Assembly: GCA_013215385.1 (NCBI GenBank)
Contig: JABSOY010000006.1
Coordinates: 421,714 to 485,713, forward strand
Length of the DNA stretch: 64,000 bases
DNA from: Colwellia sp.
Lineage (GTDB): Bacteria > Pseudomonadota > Gammaproteobacteria > Enterobacterales > Alteromonadaceae
Direction: 5' to 3'
Made by a program: the position numbers and the translations under genes. The notes beneath the pieces are model-generated. The model saw nothing but the letters and a program-made list of their open reading frames with translations, did not search any database and had not been told where the DNA came from. Every line of letters starts with the position of its first letter. Positions within the stretch are counted from its first letter, which is position 1. Shown here piece by piece: positions 48,703 to 58,266 of this stretch.

Positions 48703-49155
48703 TTATTTTCTCGGTTTGGTTTGAATATATTCTCCGTGACGTAGGTGAAGTAAATCGGCAATTTTACGAATCACATGCTCTTCAATACTGGCAAGTTCTC
48801 CGTCAGCATAAGCCATATTCCATAAATGTTTTACCACAGTAATACGTTGCTCAACGGTGAAATTTTCATTTATTTTTGAGGTGTAACGATAAAAGTCTGT
48901 GGCTTGCTCACTTTGAATCAAAGCTTGATCAATAATCTGCTTAACTTCATCTTCATTTAAATTAAATTGTTCAATTAATAATAAAGCAAGCTTAGCTTGC
49001 TCTTGCTGATTAAAATGTCCATCTGCACGCATTACTTCACATAATAGAACAGCACACGCAACCTCAATGGTTACTTCAGCGGAATTTTGTTGTGCAGAAC
49101 TTTCTGTTAAATCATTAGCCAAGCTTTGAAAAAAAGAACTAATTTTTGTCAGCAT
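48703..49155 (-). CDS. TerB-family helical protein
   Basis: 150 residues. The TerB-like fold is recognisable in VACAVLLCEVMRADGHFNQQE and VKHLWNMAYADGELASIEEHV, where paired acidic residues can bind metal. Family members are linked to tellurite resistance or stress, but the single-gene form is widespread and its role is unknown. It stands alone, without other ter genes. Confidence 0.85.
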   Translation of the reverse strand: MLTKISSFFQSLANDLTESSAQQNSAEVTIEVACAVLLCEVMRADGHFNQQEQAKLALLLIEQFNLNEDEVKQIIDQALIQSEQATDFYRYTSKINENFTVEQRITVVKHLWNMAYADGELASIEEHVIRKIADLLHLRHGEYIQTKPRK

Positions 49156-49355
49156 TACTTGTCCTATTAAACTTTATCATCGAATATTTATTTCATTGTG
49201 CGCTCAGTTACCAATAAAACAAGCAGATAGAGGTTAAATTTAATAACAAAGTGTGTCTGATTGCTATTTTGAGACTGAGACATTACTATATAAAACTTGA
49301 TGACAGCGCTGTCTTTGTTGTTGGTTATTTTCAAATTAATTTAATAAGGGGAAAT

Positions 49356-50507
49356 ATGATGAGTGCGAGTACCTCTCAAGTAGAGCCAACAAAGGCAAAG
49401 AAAAAGCGCCTGTTGTCCATTGACGCGTTGCGCGGCTTTGATATGTTTTGGATTTTAGGCGCTGAAAGCTTATTCGCTGCTTTATTTATTATTACGGGTT
49501 GGCCAATATTAGCGGTGTTTGCTGAGCAAATGGAGCATACTGTTTGGCATGGTTTCCATGCATACGATCTTATTTTTCCATTATTTATTTTTTTGTCGGG
49601 GGTTAGTTTAGGAATAGCTGCAAAACCCCTCTCAAGTTACCCTCCACAAAAAGCAAAATCTATCCTTCTTCATGGCATTAAAAGATTAGTGTTGTTGATA
49701 AGTTTCGGTATTTTATATAACCATGGTTGGGGAGGAGGGATCCCTGCATCGTTTGACGGCATTCGTTATGTTAGTGTTTTAGGGCGCATAGGTATCGCAT
49801 GGTTTGTTGCTGCAATGTTAGTGTGGTATGTCAGTGAAAGAACGCAATGGCTAGTGGCAGGGACCATACTCATTGGTTATTGGCTACTACTCAGTTTTGT
49901 TTCTTTAGGCGGTTATGGCGCAGGAGATTTTTCTGCAGATGGTGCGATCAATGTTTGGTTTGATAAAAATCTTCTACCAGGTATAACTTACCGTAATTTA
50001 GCCATCGACCCGGAAGGTTTATTATCGAATGTAACTTCTGTTGTGAACGCTTTAGCTGGGGTTTTTATTGGCCGTTATATGATGAAGAATATCACAGCGC
50101 CTAAAAAGTTAATTACCGGCTTGACCCTTATTGGTCTATCTGTTTTGGCATTAGGTTATGTCTGGGGAATGTTTTTTCCAATAAATAAAACCCTTTGGAC
50201 GAGTTCATTTGCTTTAGTCACTATCGGTTACAGTACGCTTTTACTGACACTTTTTTACTGGCTCATCGATGTTTTAGACTTTACTAAGTGGGCTAAATTC
50301 TTTGCCGTTATTGGTACAAACTCAATTATTGTTTATCTCGGTACGAGTATTATTGACTGGAAATACACTTCGCAAAGTATTTTTGGTGGTTTTATTAATA
50401 TTGTTTCCGTAGGTTGGCAAGACCTCATCCTCTTTGGTGGTATGGTATTTCTACAATGGCTAGTCCTCTATTGGTTATATCGAAGAAATATTTTTATAAA
50501 AGTATAA
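49356..50507 (+). CDS. NagX-like multi-pass membrane protein (DUF5009)
   Basis: 383 residues from the ATG at 49356, which follows AAGGGG; the frame is open to 49251 without homology. About 10-11 TM segments begin after SIDALRGFDMFWILGAESLF, a signature of the heparan-alpha-glucosaminide N-acetyltransferase-like family, with WHGFHAYDLIFPLFIFLSG near 65-83. NagX in Shewanella-type genomes goes with N-acetylglucosamine use, but no nag gene is next to it here, so the substrate is open. A terminator follows. Confidence 0.85.
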   Translation: MMSASTSQVEPTKAKKKRLLSIDALRGFDMFWILGAESLFAALFIITGWPILAVFAEQMEHTVWHGFHAYDLIFPLFIFLSGVSLGIAAKPLSSYPPQKAKSILLHGIKRLVLLISFGILYNHGWGGGIPASFDGIRYVSVLGRIGIAWFVAAMLVWYVSERTQWLVAGTILIGYWLLLSFVSLGGYGAGDFSADGAINVWFDKNLLPGITYRNLAIDPEGLLSNVTSVVNALAGVFIGRYMMKNITAPKKLITGLTLIGLSVLALGYVWGMFFPINKTLWTSSFALVTIGYSTLLLTLFYWLIDVLDFTKWAKFFAVIGTNSIIVYLGTSIIDWKYTSQSIFGGFINIVSVGWQDLILFGGMVFLQWLVLYWLYRRNIFIKV

Positions 50508-50532
50508 ATATTGGTTAAAAGTACTAACTCAT

Positions 50533-50566
50533 AAAAAAGCCTCATTTAAACGAGGCTTTTTTTTTG
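50533..50566 (+). terminator. Terminator after the NagX-like gene
   Basis: A 10-bp stem (AAAAAGCCTC 50534-50543 with GAGGCTTTTT 50552-50561), an 8-base loop and a run of nine T. Confidence 0.92.
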
Positions 50567-50626
50567 TTTGGATAAAAAATAAGTTTACAGGTAACAATTT
50601 GTTTTAATTGTATATTTACGTCGACT

Positions 50627-50685
50627 TTGAAATATTTCAATAGATAACGTTTTTCCGGCTCATATCTTGTAACAAGCGTTTACAA
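50627..50685. promoter_or_regulatory. Palindromes upstream of the RND efflux operon
   Basis: A perfect 14-bp palindrome TTGAAATATTTCAA (50627-50640) and, further on, CTTGTAACAAG (50666-50676), overlapping the pair TTGTAA/TTACAA (50667-50672, 50680-50685). They lie in the 268-base gap and could be operators. No regulator gene is next to them. Confidence 0.4.
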
Positions 50686-50775
50686 CTTAATTTATTGCGT
50701 ATACAGAATATTCGCTATTCTATATATAATTATAAAGATTATTATACTCGATCACACTTTTATGAGGACATAACA

Positions 50776-51984
50776 GTGAAACATACAAAACAAATTTTAG
50801 TACCTATTGGCATTCTAGCTGCCGGCATTTTATTATTTGTTGGATTTTCTAGCATGAAAAAGCCACCAGAAGAAAAGCCTGAGGTTGACAATACACCTAT
50901 TGTTGCAGTAAAAGAAATTCATGTTGCACCGATGAGTTTAACAGTGAATTCATATGGAATTGTTAAGCCTAAATATGAAACTGAATTAGTTGCACAAGTT
51001 AGTGGTCAAATTGTTGAACTTGCAGATATATTTGTTCGTGGTGGTTTTATTTCTAAAAATCAGTTGCTTGCACGTATAGATCCTAATGATTATCAGGCTG
51101 CCTTGATTGAAGCTGAAGCAAATATGGCTTCTGCGCGTGCTGCTCTTGAGAAAGAACGAGCTCAAGGTCAAGTTGCTGAACGAGAGTGGAAGCGCATTAC
51201 GGATACTTCTCCTACTGAACTCAGTTTACGTAAACCTCAATTGGCACAGGAGCTCGCTCGTGTTAAATCTGCACAAGCTTCAGTACTTCGTGCAAAGCGT
51301 AATTTAGAACGTACTGAGATTAGAGCTCCTTACGATGCCATGATCGAAAGCCGTACGATTGGTTTAGGTTCTTTTGTCGGAACGGGCAGTAAAGTTGGTA
51401 AATTATTAGGCACTGATGTTGCTGAGATTCGTTTGCCAGTTGCTGATAATCAACTTCAGTTTTTAGAAGCACAAGGGGAAAATGCTCAGGTTGATTTGAT
51501 TGGTACCTACGCAGGTAAAAACGTAACTTGGCAAGCAAAAATTGCACGCAGCGAAGGTGTTATTGATAGCAAAAGTAGAATGAGCTATTTAGTGGCTGAA
51601 ATTAATGATCCATATGGGTTAAAAGCTAACTTTAATTCATCAAAGCAAAATCCAGTTCGTTTTGGCTCTTATGTAACGGCCAATATTCTTGGTGTTAGTC
51701 TTGAAAGTGCAGCAGTACTGCCTCGTTATCTTGTTGACAATAATCGTGTTGCCATTTTAGATGCTGATTCAAAATTGCACTATGCTGACATTATTATTGC
51801 TCGTCAAGAAGGTTCAAATGTGATTGTAACGAGTGGATTACACGAAGGGGATCAGATCATTGTGTCGGCATTAGATTACCCTGTTAACGGTATGAAATTA
51901 GCTTTACAGGGCAGTAAAAGTAATGGAAATGAAGATACTAATGAAGAAGATCCTGAAACACAAATCGCAAGCATAAAGGACTAA
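50776..51984 (+). CDS. RND efflux periplasmic adaptor (HlyD/AcrA type)
   Basis: 402 residues from the GTG at 50776, which lies after GAGGACATAACA; the frame is open to a TTG at 50695 without homology. One N-terminal TM at about 8-27 (IGILAAGILLFVGF), a lipoyl half (AQVSGQIVELADIFVRGGFI near 74-93), a coiled-coil hairpin rich in Ala/Glu/Arg (near 105-175), the second lipoyl half (RTEIRAPYDAMIESRTIGLG) and beta domains. It joins the RND pump to an outer-membrane channel. It is followed directly by the pump gene. Confidence 0.93.
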   Translation: MKHTKQILVPIGILAAGILLFVGFSSMKKPPEEKPEVDNTPIVAVKEIHVAPMSLTVNSYGIVKPKYETELVAQVSGQIVELADIFVRGGFISKNQLLARIDPNDYQAALIEAEANMASARAALEKERAQGQVAEREWKRITDTSPTELSLRKPQLAQELARVKSAQASVLRAKRNLERTEIRAPYDAMIESRTIGLGSFVGTGSKVGKLLGTDVAEIRLPVADNQLQFLEAQGENAQVDLIGTYAGKNVTWQAKIARSEGVIDSKSRMSYLVAEINDPYGLKANFNSSKQNPVRFGSYVTANILGVSLESAAVLPRYLVDNNRVAILDADSKLHYADIIIARQEGSNVIVTSGLHEGDQIIVSALDYPVNGMKLALQGSKSNGNEDTNEEDPETQIASIKD

Positions 51985-54900
51985 ATGATGGATGATACTC
52001 ATAAAGGCTTAATTGCTTGGTTTGCCCGAAATAGTGTAGCGGCAAATTTGTTGATGATATTTATTTTAGTAGGTGGGCTATTTACTATTAGTACCATCAA
52101 CAAGCAGATGTTCCCACAACTTGATATTAATTGGATTTCTTATTCCGCCCCTTATCCCGGAGCCGCACCACAAGAAGTTGAAGAAGGTATCACGATTAAA
52201 ATTGAAGAAGCTTTGGAAACAGTACAAGGCTTAAAGCGTATAATTACCTATTCAAATCGTAACTTTTCAAATGGTTGGTTTGAAGTTGATCTCGATTATG
52301 ATCCGCAAATTGTTTTAGAGGAAGTTAAGTCTGCTATTGATTCAATACCTAGCTTTCCTGATGGCATGGAACGCATTAAGGTTGAACGCGAGAAATTTCG
52401 TCAAGAAGTCATGTATATCAGTCTATACGGTGATTTAACCAATGGTGAACTAAAAGAGTTAGGGCGAAAAGTTCACAACGAAATTCAACAATTGCCTTTT
52501 GTTAATATTTCAGAACTATACAGTGGTTTAGACTATGAAATATCAATTGAAGTGAGCAAAGATAAGTTACGCGAATATGATCTAAGTTTCAGTGATGTTG
52601 CGCAAGCGGTACGCGGTTATTCTCGAAACATGTCAGCAGGGCAAATTCGCGCTGAAAATGGTTATATTAACTTACGAGTAGAGAACCAAGCATATCGTGG
52701 ACATGAGTATGAGCAGATTCCTGTTGTTACCTTGGAAGATGGTACTAGAGTTTTATTAGGTGAAATAGCTACTATTATTGATGGTTTTAAAGAAGGCTTA
52801 CAGTATTCAAAATTTAACGGCGAAAACTCTGTAACTATCTTTATTGGTGCTGCAAATAATCAAAGCATTACGGATGTTGCCGAAGTTGTTAAAAAATATG
52901 TTGCTGAAAAGGCTGAGGTTTTACCCCAAGGTGTTAAGTTAGAAACCTGGGTTGATATGACCTACTATCTTGAAGGTCGCTTAAATATGATGATAGACAA
53001 CATGCAAAGTGGTGCAATATTGGTCTTTTTAATGTTGGCACTATTTTTACGTGTTCGTTTAGCCTTTTGGGTAATGATGGGCTTACCCGTATGTTTTCTC
53101 GGCACTTTACTCCTCATGCCATTAGAGTTCATTGATGTCACTATTAATGTCATTAGTTTGTTCGCCTTTATTTTAGTGTTGGGTATAGTGGTTGATGATG
53201 CCATTGTCATGGGAGAAAGTGCCCATGAAGAAATCGAAGAGCACGGGCATAGTACAGAAAATGTAATTCGTGGCATTAAGCGAGTTGCTATGCCGGCAAC
53301 CTTTGGAGTCTTAACAACTATAGCGGTATTTCTCCCATTTCTATTTGGCGAAGGGCCGTCGGCAGCATTTGGTAAAGCTATCGGTTCTGTCGTGATTTTG
53401 TGCTTAATTTTTTCTTTGATTGAGTCGAAACTTATTTTACCTGCGCATTTAGTTAAAATGAAACCTAAGATTAATATAATAAAACTTAAGAAATTAAACG
53501 AGTATGGCTTCTTTTGGTTCATTCAATATCCTTTAGATAGGATTACTAAAGGAGTAGACAAGCTTCGAGGAGTCATTGATGACGGTTTAAAATCTTTTAT
53601 TCAAAACGTTTACCGTCCAGCGTTAGAGATATTTATAAACTATCGATACGGCGTATTGATGTTTTTTATTAGCTTAATGCTCATTTGCGTTGGTTTGTTT
53701 AATGGTGGTTTTGTTCGCTCTGTTGGCCAACCTAAAATTCCACACGACTTTCCTAGGGTTAATGTTGAAATGCATGTTGATGCATCAGAGAAGGCAACGT
53801 TACAAACTTTGCTAAATATTCAAGGCGTTATTAATAGTATTGATAAAGACATTGAAGCTAAATACGGACAGTCAATGATTTCTGATATGCAGGTTGATTT
53901 ACGTAGTAGAACCAGCGGTCAATTGATGGTGAAATTAGTGATACCTGAATTACGACCGATGAATACTTTTGAACTCGCTGATTTATGGCGTGCTGCCATT
54001 CCTAATTATCCTGGCGTAAAATCATTTACTATAGGTGATAACTTATTTGGTGGTGGCCGAGATGACGGAGATATAGCCTTTAGATTAGAAAGTAAAGACG
54101 ATGCGCAATTACTTGCAGCGTCAAAAGAATTAAAAACTAAACTTAACTCTTTGAAAGGTCTTGGCGATGTTAACGATAGTCGCCAAACCAGTGCGAAAGA
54201 AGTTCAGTTTGAATTGAAACCGCTTGCTTACAGTTTAGATTTAACCTTAGCAGAAATTGCCTCTCAAGTGAGCTACAGCTTTTACGGACTTGAAGCACAG
54301 CGTATTTTACGTGATAGTGAAGAAGTGAAAGTGATGGTTCGTTACCCTCTTGATCAACGAAGCTCTGTTGGGCATGTAGATGATGTGATGATTAAAGCGC
54401 CAAATGGTGCAGAATTGCCTTTATCTGAGCTAGCTGTTATTACTTTACAGGATGGTGTTACACGTATTCGACGTGAAAATGGTAACCGTACAATTAATGT
54501 ATGGGCAAGTGTTGATGCTCAACAGGTTGAGCCATTTAAAGTGGCTAATGATATTAGAGATAACTTTATTCCTGAACTATTAAAAAAGTACCCAAAAGTT
54601 CAAAGTGAAGTATCCGGGCGTATTCAAGAAGAGATGGATGGCGCTGATAGTCAATTACGCGATGGAGCTATCTCATTCTTGATCATCTTTTCATTGCTGG
54701 CGATACCATTGAAGTCGTATTCACAAGCAGCCATGATAATGGTCGTTATTCCTTTTGGTGCAATTGGTGCTGTAATTGGTCACCTTATTTTAGGTATGGA
54801 TTTAAGTGCACTATCCATCATGGGGATACTCGCTGCATCCGGGGTGGTGGTAAATGACTCCCTAGTCATGGTTGACTATGTTAATAATGCAAGGAAGTCA

Positions 54901-55203
54901 GGCGTTAAGTTAAGAGATGCGGTAATACATGCAGGTACTAAACGTTTTAGAGCTATTATGCTTACGTCAATAACAACCTTTATTGGTTTAGCACCTATCA
55001 TCTTTTTTGAAGTTAGTGCGCAAGCTCAAATTGTTATTCCAATGGCAATATCATTAGCCTTTGGGGTATTGTTTGCGACTATTGTAACTTTGGTTTTGAT
55101 CCCAAGCTTATATCTCATTATTGAAGATATTAAAGGGCTAGTTAAACGTAAGAAAATAAAGCCGAGTCAAGTAGAAAGTAACAAAGAGTTAAGCGCTAAC
55201 TAG
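51985..55203 (+). CDS. RND efflux pump, AcrB/MMPL superfamily
   Basis: 1072 residues with the two-fold RND layout: 12 TM segments and two large periplasmic loops. The first TM (AANLLMIFILVGGLFTIST), the proton-relay helix with ILVLGIVVDDAIVMGESA (two Asp near 405) and the matching GILAASGVVVNDSLVMVDYV are clear. It starts right after the adaptor stop. No outer-membrane channel gene is next to it, so a TolC homologue elsewhere is expected. The substrate cannot be told. Confidence 0.95.
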   Translation: MMDDTHKGLIAWFARNSVAANLLMIFILVGGLFTISTINKQMFPQLDINWISYSAPYPGAAPQEVEEGITIKIEEALETVQGLKRIITYSNRNFSNGWFEVDLDYDPQIVLEEVKSAIDSIPSFPDGMERIKVEREKFRQEVMYISLYGDLTNGELKELGRKVHNEIQQLPFVNISELYSGLDYEISIEVSKDKLREYDLSFSDVAQAVRGYSRNMSAGQIRAENGYINLRVENQAYRGHEYEQIPVVTLEDGTRVLLGEIATIIDGFKEGLQYSKFNGENSVTIFIGAANNQSITDVAEVVKKYVAEKAEVLPQGVKLETWVDMTYYLEGRLNMMIDNMQSGAILVFLMLALFLRVRLAFWVMMGLPVCFLGTLLLMPLEFIDVTINVISLFAFILVLGIVVDDAIVMGESAHEEIEEHGHSTENVIRGIKRVAMPATFGVLTTIAVFLPFLFGEGPSAAFGKAIGSVVILCLIFSLIESKLILPAHLVKMKPKINIIKLKKLNEYGFFWFIQYPLDRITKGVDKLRGVIDDGLKSFIQNVYRPALEIFINYRYGVLMFFISLMLICVGLFNGGFVRSVGQPKIPHDFPRVNVEMHVDASEKATLQTLLNIQGVINSIDKDIEAKYGQSMISDMQVDLRSRTSGQLMVKLVIPELRPMNTFELADLWRAAIPNYPGVKSFTIGDNLFGGGRDDGDIAFRLESKDDAQLLAASKELKTKLNSLKGLGDVNDSRQTSAKEVQFELKPLAYSLDLTLAEIASQVSYSFYGLEAQRILRDSEEVKVMVRYPLDQRSSVGHVDDVMIKAPNGAELPLSELAVITLQDGVTRIRRENGNRTINVWASVDAQQVEPFKVANDIRDNFIPELLKKYPKVQSEVSGRIQEEMDGADSQLRDGAISFLIIFSLLAIPLKSYSQAAMIMVVIPFGAIGAVIGHLILGMDLSALSIMGILAASGVVVNDSLVMVDYVNNARKSGVKLRDAVIHAGTKRFRAIMLTSITTFIGLAPIIFFEVSAQAQIVIPMAISLAFGVLFATIVTLVLIPSLYLIIEDIKGLVKRKKIKPSQVESNKELSAN

Positions 55204-55221
55204 GTCGCTTTGATTCTTGTT

Positions 55222-55256
55222 TAAAAAAGCCATTACGAACGTGATGGCTTTTTTAT
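55222..55256 (+). terminator. Terminator after the RND operon
   Basis: A 14-bp stem (55223-55236 with 55241-55254, one G-U pair) with a GAAC loop and a T run. Confidence 0.93.
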
Positions 55257-55372
55257 TGGGAATTTTAAGTGTTTATAAAAAATCATACAAAAAAGAAAGC
55301 TATCGTTTACAAAACTAGCTGACTATAATGCGGTTAACTCCAAATAAAAATAAATGAAGTGGACTCACTATC

Positions 55373-55672
55373 ATGAAAGCTGTATATCTTTTTTTTGCGC
55401 TAACTGCATTAACACTTACTGGCTGTTCTTCAATAGACAATAGCTGTGAAAATATCACTTTAGCTAGTGAACAAATTCAAGAATGTCAGGCATTGCAACG
55501 TCAAATTACACATGCTAAAAATCAGCCATTAATTCGCACCGAACTAGAACGTCGTTACCAAGTAGACTGTATTGATATTCGCTTTTACCGTGATGATAAA
55601 CAAGCTGCTATTTGCGGTAATGAGCATCATAAGGATGATGTGACTAAGGCATTAAAGGAAGACGCCCATTAA
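55373..55672 (+). CDS. Small lipoprotein
   Basis: 99 residues. The lipobox LTGC (Cys18) after MKAVYLFFALTALT is clear. The mature part has four more cysteines (SCENI, ECQAL, DCIDIR, AICGNEHH), able to form two disulfides, and an acidic His-containing tail. I recognise no family. Single-gene unit: a terminator precedes it and another follows. Confidence 0.72.
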   Translation: MKAVYLFFALTALTLTGCSSIDNSCENITLASEQIQECQALQRQITHAKNQPLIRTELERRYQVDCIDIRFYRDDKQAAICGNEHHKDDVTKALKEDAH

Positions 55673-55698
55673 CAAATAAATTTTTATCTAGGTTATCT

Positions 55699-55728
55699 TA
55701 AAGCAAACTATCAAGGTTTGCTTTTTTG
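55699..55728 (+). terminator. Terminator after the small lipoprotein gene
   Basis: An 8- to 9-bp stem (AAGCAAAC 55701-55708 with GTTTGCTT 55716-55723), a 7-base loop and a T run to 55727. It overlaps the upstream extension of the next open frame, which supports the later start at 55781. Confidence 0.85.
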
Positions 55729-55780
55729 TTATATTAAACCCTATTCATCTCGTAAAATCACTTCTATAGGTATAAATCAT

Positions 55781-56146
55781 ATGTTTAGAACTATTATTAG
55801 TGTGGTATTTATCACCAGCGTTTTAATTTCTTGCCAGTTAAAGTCAGAGCAGTCAATGCATAAATTTTCGTCAGAACAGCCTGGCCTTAAAGAAGTCTCC
55901 TTCACCGCCACGGTAAAATATATCAAGGTAGAGGGGGGATTTTATGGCTTGCTCACCAAAGACGGGCAGCGTTGGTTACCGATGAATTTAAAAAATAAAT
56001 TTAAACAAAATGGAACTGTAATTAAAGTTGTCGGTCACGAAATCAATGACATGATGACTATACAGCAGTGGGGTAAACCTTTTTCAATTACAGATATTCA
56101 ATTAATCAAAGTGGCTGAAAAAGGCATGGTAAATAACAAAAGCTAA
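55781..56146 (+). CDS. Small lipoprotein of unknown function
   Basis: 121 residues from the ATG at 55781, chosen because it opens a lipoprotein signal (FRTIISVVFITSVLISC, Cys near 18); the frame is open to 55718, through the preceding terminator. The mature domain (FTATVKYIKVEGGFYGLLTKDGQRW) looks like a small OB or beta-barrel fold. No family recognised. Its end faces the histidine phosphatase gene, 2 bases apart. Confidence 0.7.
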   Translation: MFRTIISVVFITSVLISCQLKSEQSMHKFSSEQPGLKEVSFTATVKYIKVEGGFYGLLTKDGQRWLPMNLKNKFKQNGTVIKVVGHEINDMMTIQQWGKPFSITDIQLIKVAEKGMVNNKS

Positions 56147-56148
56147 CT

Positions 56149-56676
56149 TTATTCCTTACAAACTAAAGGTTGCATCAATAACGTTAAGTGACGACTTTCA
56201 CCGGAAACAACCACTTGATATAAACCTCGATATTGATGCTCAGCAATAGGTTCAACAGACACTTGGCTTAATAGTTCAGCCATTTGCGGCGTTGTATTAC
56301 TATGACCAAATATAACCACATTCTCTTTTGCTTTAATAAGTTGCAAAGCTAGTTGCTCTAACTTGTTTGGAGCGTAATTTTTTATGGCAAGTTTTTGCTG
56401 CAGTGCAAGAGGTGAAGCCGTTGCCATAGTACGTTTATAACGAGTACTATATATTGCTTTAATGTTTGCTTTTTCTAGCAGGCTAGCGAGCTGTTTAGCA
56501 CGAAACTGTCCACATTGTGTTAATGATGGATCTTTCATATCTTTTATTTTTTCTGCGTGCCGTACCATATAAATGCTAAATGCTTTTTCTTCGTTAAGCG
56601 CACTTTTATCAGAGGCATGAGCTACTGAAAAAAGCATGCTAAATAATACCAATATTATTCCGATAATTTGTTTCAT
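56149..56676 (-). CDS. Exported histidine phosphatase
   Basis: 175 residues. A signal peptide (IIGIILVLFSMLFSVAHA) precedes the histidine phosphatase fold: MVRHAEKIKD (phosphorylated His near 40), a YSTRYKRTMATASPL block near 75-89 and FGHSNTTPQMAEL near 123-135 with the second catalytic His. SixA-like branch in size, but periplasmic. The substrate is unknown. Confidence 0.87.
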   Translation of the reverse strand: MKQIIGIILVLFSMLFSVAHASDKSALNEEKAFSIYMVRHAEKIKDMKDPSLTQCGQFRAKQLASLLEKANIKAIYSTRYKRTMATASPLALQQKLAIKNYAPNKLEQLALQLIKAKENVVIFGHSNTTPQMAELLSQVSVEPIAEHQYRGLYQVVVSGESRHLTLLMQPLVCKE

Positions 56677-56721
56677 AACATGCCTTCTATAAGTTAATAT
56701 TTTTATTGTTGAACCGTATTT

Positions 56722-58158
56722 TTAGAATAAACGATTCAAACCATTTAACGCCGCAACACGAAATGCTTCAGCCATTGTTGGGTAGTTGAATGTTGTATTA
56801 ACAAAATATTCAATAGTATTACCGCCATTAGTTTGCTGCATAATTGCTTGACCAATGTGAATGATTTCCGCTGCGTTCTCGCCGAAACAATGAATACCTA
56901 AAATTTCTTTGGTGTCACGATGAAAAAGTATTTTCAATGAACCGACCAAACTGTTTGATATTTGTGCTCTTGCTAGATGTTTAAATTGCGCCCGGCCTAC
57001 TTCATATGGAATTTTTGCTGCGGTAAGCTCTTGTTCTGTTTTACCGACAGAGCTGATTTCTGGAATGGTATAAATACCGGTTGGAATATCAGCAATAAGT
57101 TTTGCGGTGCTCCGATGATCTATCATTGCTGAAGCGGCCAAGCGGCCTTGGTCATAAGCAGCGCTAGCTAAACTCGGGTAACCAATAACATCGCCTACGG
57201 CATAGATGTTTTCCACATTAGTTTGGTATTGATCGTTAACTTTTAACTGGCCACGACCATCTGCTTTTAAGCCTGCATTTTCAACCTTCAAATCTGCTGT
57301 ATTGCCCGTACGTCCGTTGGCAAATAGCAAACAGTCGGCCCGCATTTTCTTACCAGACTCTAAATGTACAACAACTGCGTCATCAGATGCTTCAACACGT
57401 TCAATTGCTTCGCCATGGCGAATCACTACACCATTGTTCCATAAGTGATAGCTTAGCGAATCAGACATCTCAGCATCTAAGAATGACAGCAATCTATCTC
57501 GGGTGTTAATTAAATCAACCTTGACGCCAAGCCCACGAAATATTGACGCATATTCAGAACCTATAACACCGGCACCATAAATGATGATCGAACGAGGATC
57601 ATGCTTAAGTGACAAAATAGTATCTGAGTCGTAAACGCGAGAATGGTTAAAATCAATATTGTCTGGTCGGTATGGGTGTGAGCCGGTGGCTATTACAATT
57701 TGTTTTGCTGTTATTTGCTCTACTGAACCATCATCTTTAACAATATTAAGGGTATTAGCGTCAATAAAAGAAGCTTCACCAGCAACAAGCTCGACCCGGT
57801 TTCGGTCATAAAAACCACTGCGCAGTTGTACTTGTTTACGAATAACGGCTGATGCATGTTTTAGAATGTCTGGAAATGTTAAATGCTTTGCTTTTTCAGT
57901 ACCTCTAAAAAGCGGGCTGGCGTTATATTCAATTAAGCGGCTAACACTTTGTCGTAAAGCTTTCGAGGGAATTGTTCCCCAATGTGTACAACCACCACCG
58001 ACATCTTTATAGCGCTCTACAATAGCAACCCGTTTTTCTTTTTTGGACAACTCCATAGCAGTACCTTCCCCGCCAGGACCTGTACCAATTATTATTGCAT
58101 CATAATCATAATTTTCGATGATGTTTTCTGTTGTTTTAGCTTTGTTTTTAGTTGACAA
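56722..58158 (-). CDS. sthA: Soluble pyridine nucleotide transhydrogenase SthA
   Basis: 478 residues, of the flavoprotein disulfide reductase family. FAD motif [16 protein letters not shown] near 22-37, then [15 protein letters not shown], where the second redox cysteine is replaced, as in E. coli SthA/UdhA. The NAD(P) motif is [14 protein letters not shown] near 193. It moves electrons between NADPH and NAD+, mostly using up excess NADPH. In E. coli it also lies beside fabR. Confidence 0.95.
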   Translation of the reverse strand: MSTKNKAKTTENIIENYDYDAIIIGTGPGGEGTAMELSKKEKRVAIVERYKDVGGGCTHWGTIPSKALRQSVSRLIEYNASPLFRGTEKAKHLTFPDILKHASAVIRKQVQLRSGFYDRNRVELVAGEASFIDANTLNIVKDDGSVEQITAKQIVIATGSHPYRPDNIDFNHSRVYDSDTILSLKHDPRSIIIYGAGVIGSEYASIFRGLGVKVDLINTRDRLLSFLDAEMSDSLSYHLWNNGVVIRHGEAIERVEASDDAVVVHLESGKKMRADCLLFANGRTGNTADLKVENAGLKADGRGQLKVNDQYQTNVENIYAVGDVIGYPSLASAAYDQGRLAASAMIDHRSTAKLIADIPTGIYTIPEISSVGKTEQELTAAKIPYEVGRAQFKHLARAQISNSLVGSLKILFHRDTKEILGIHCFGENAAEIIHIGQAIMQQTNGGNTIEYFVNTTFNYPTMAEAFRVAALNGLNRLF

Positions 58159-58266
58159 AGTTTAGCCTTAAATTCCTACTAAGATGGAAAAATTCTAGCA
58201 GGAATTGAGACGTCTGACCATGTAAAAGCTTGATCTACACTTATAATTTTTAAATAGCTTAGCGCT

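Noticed and set aside
52965..53522. 185-codon minus-strand frame inside the RND pump gene
   Set aside because: The plus-strand gene is clearly coding through this stretch. The minus frame has no ribosome site or recognisable domain.
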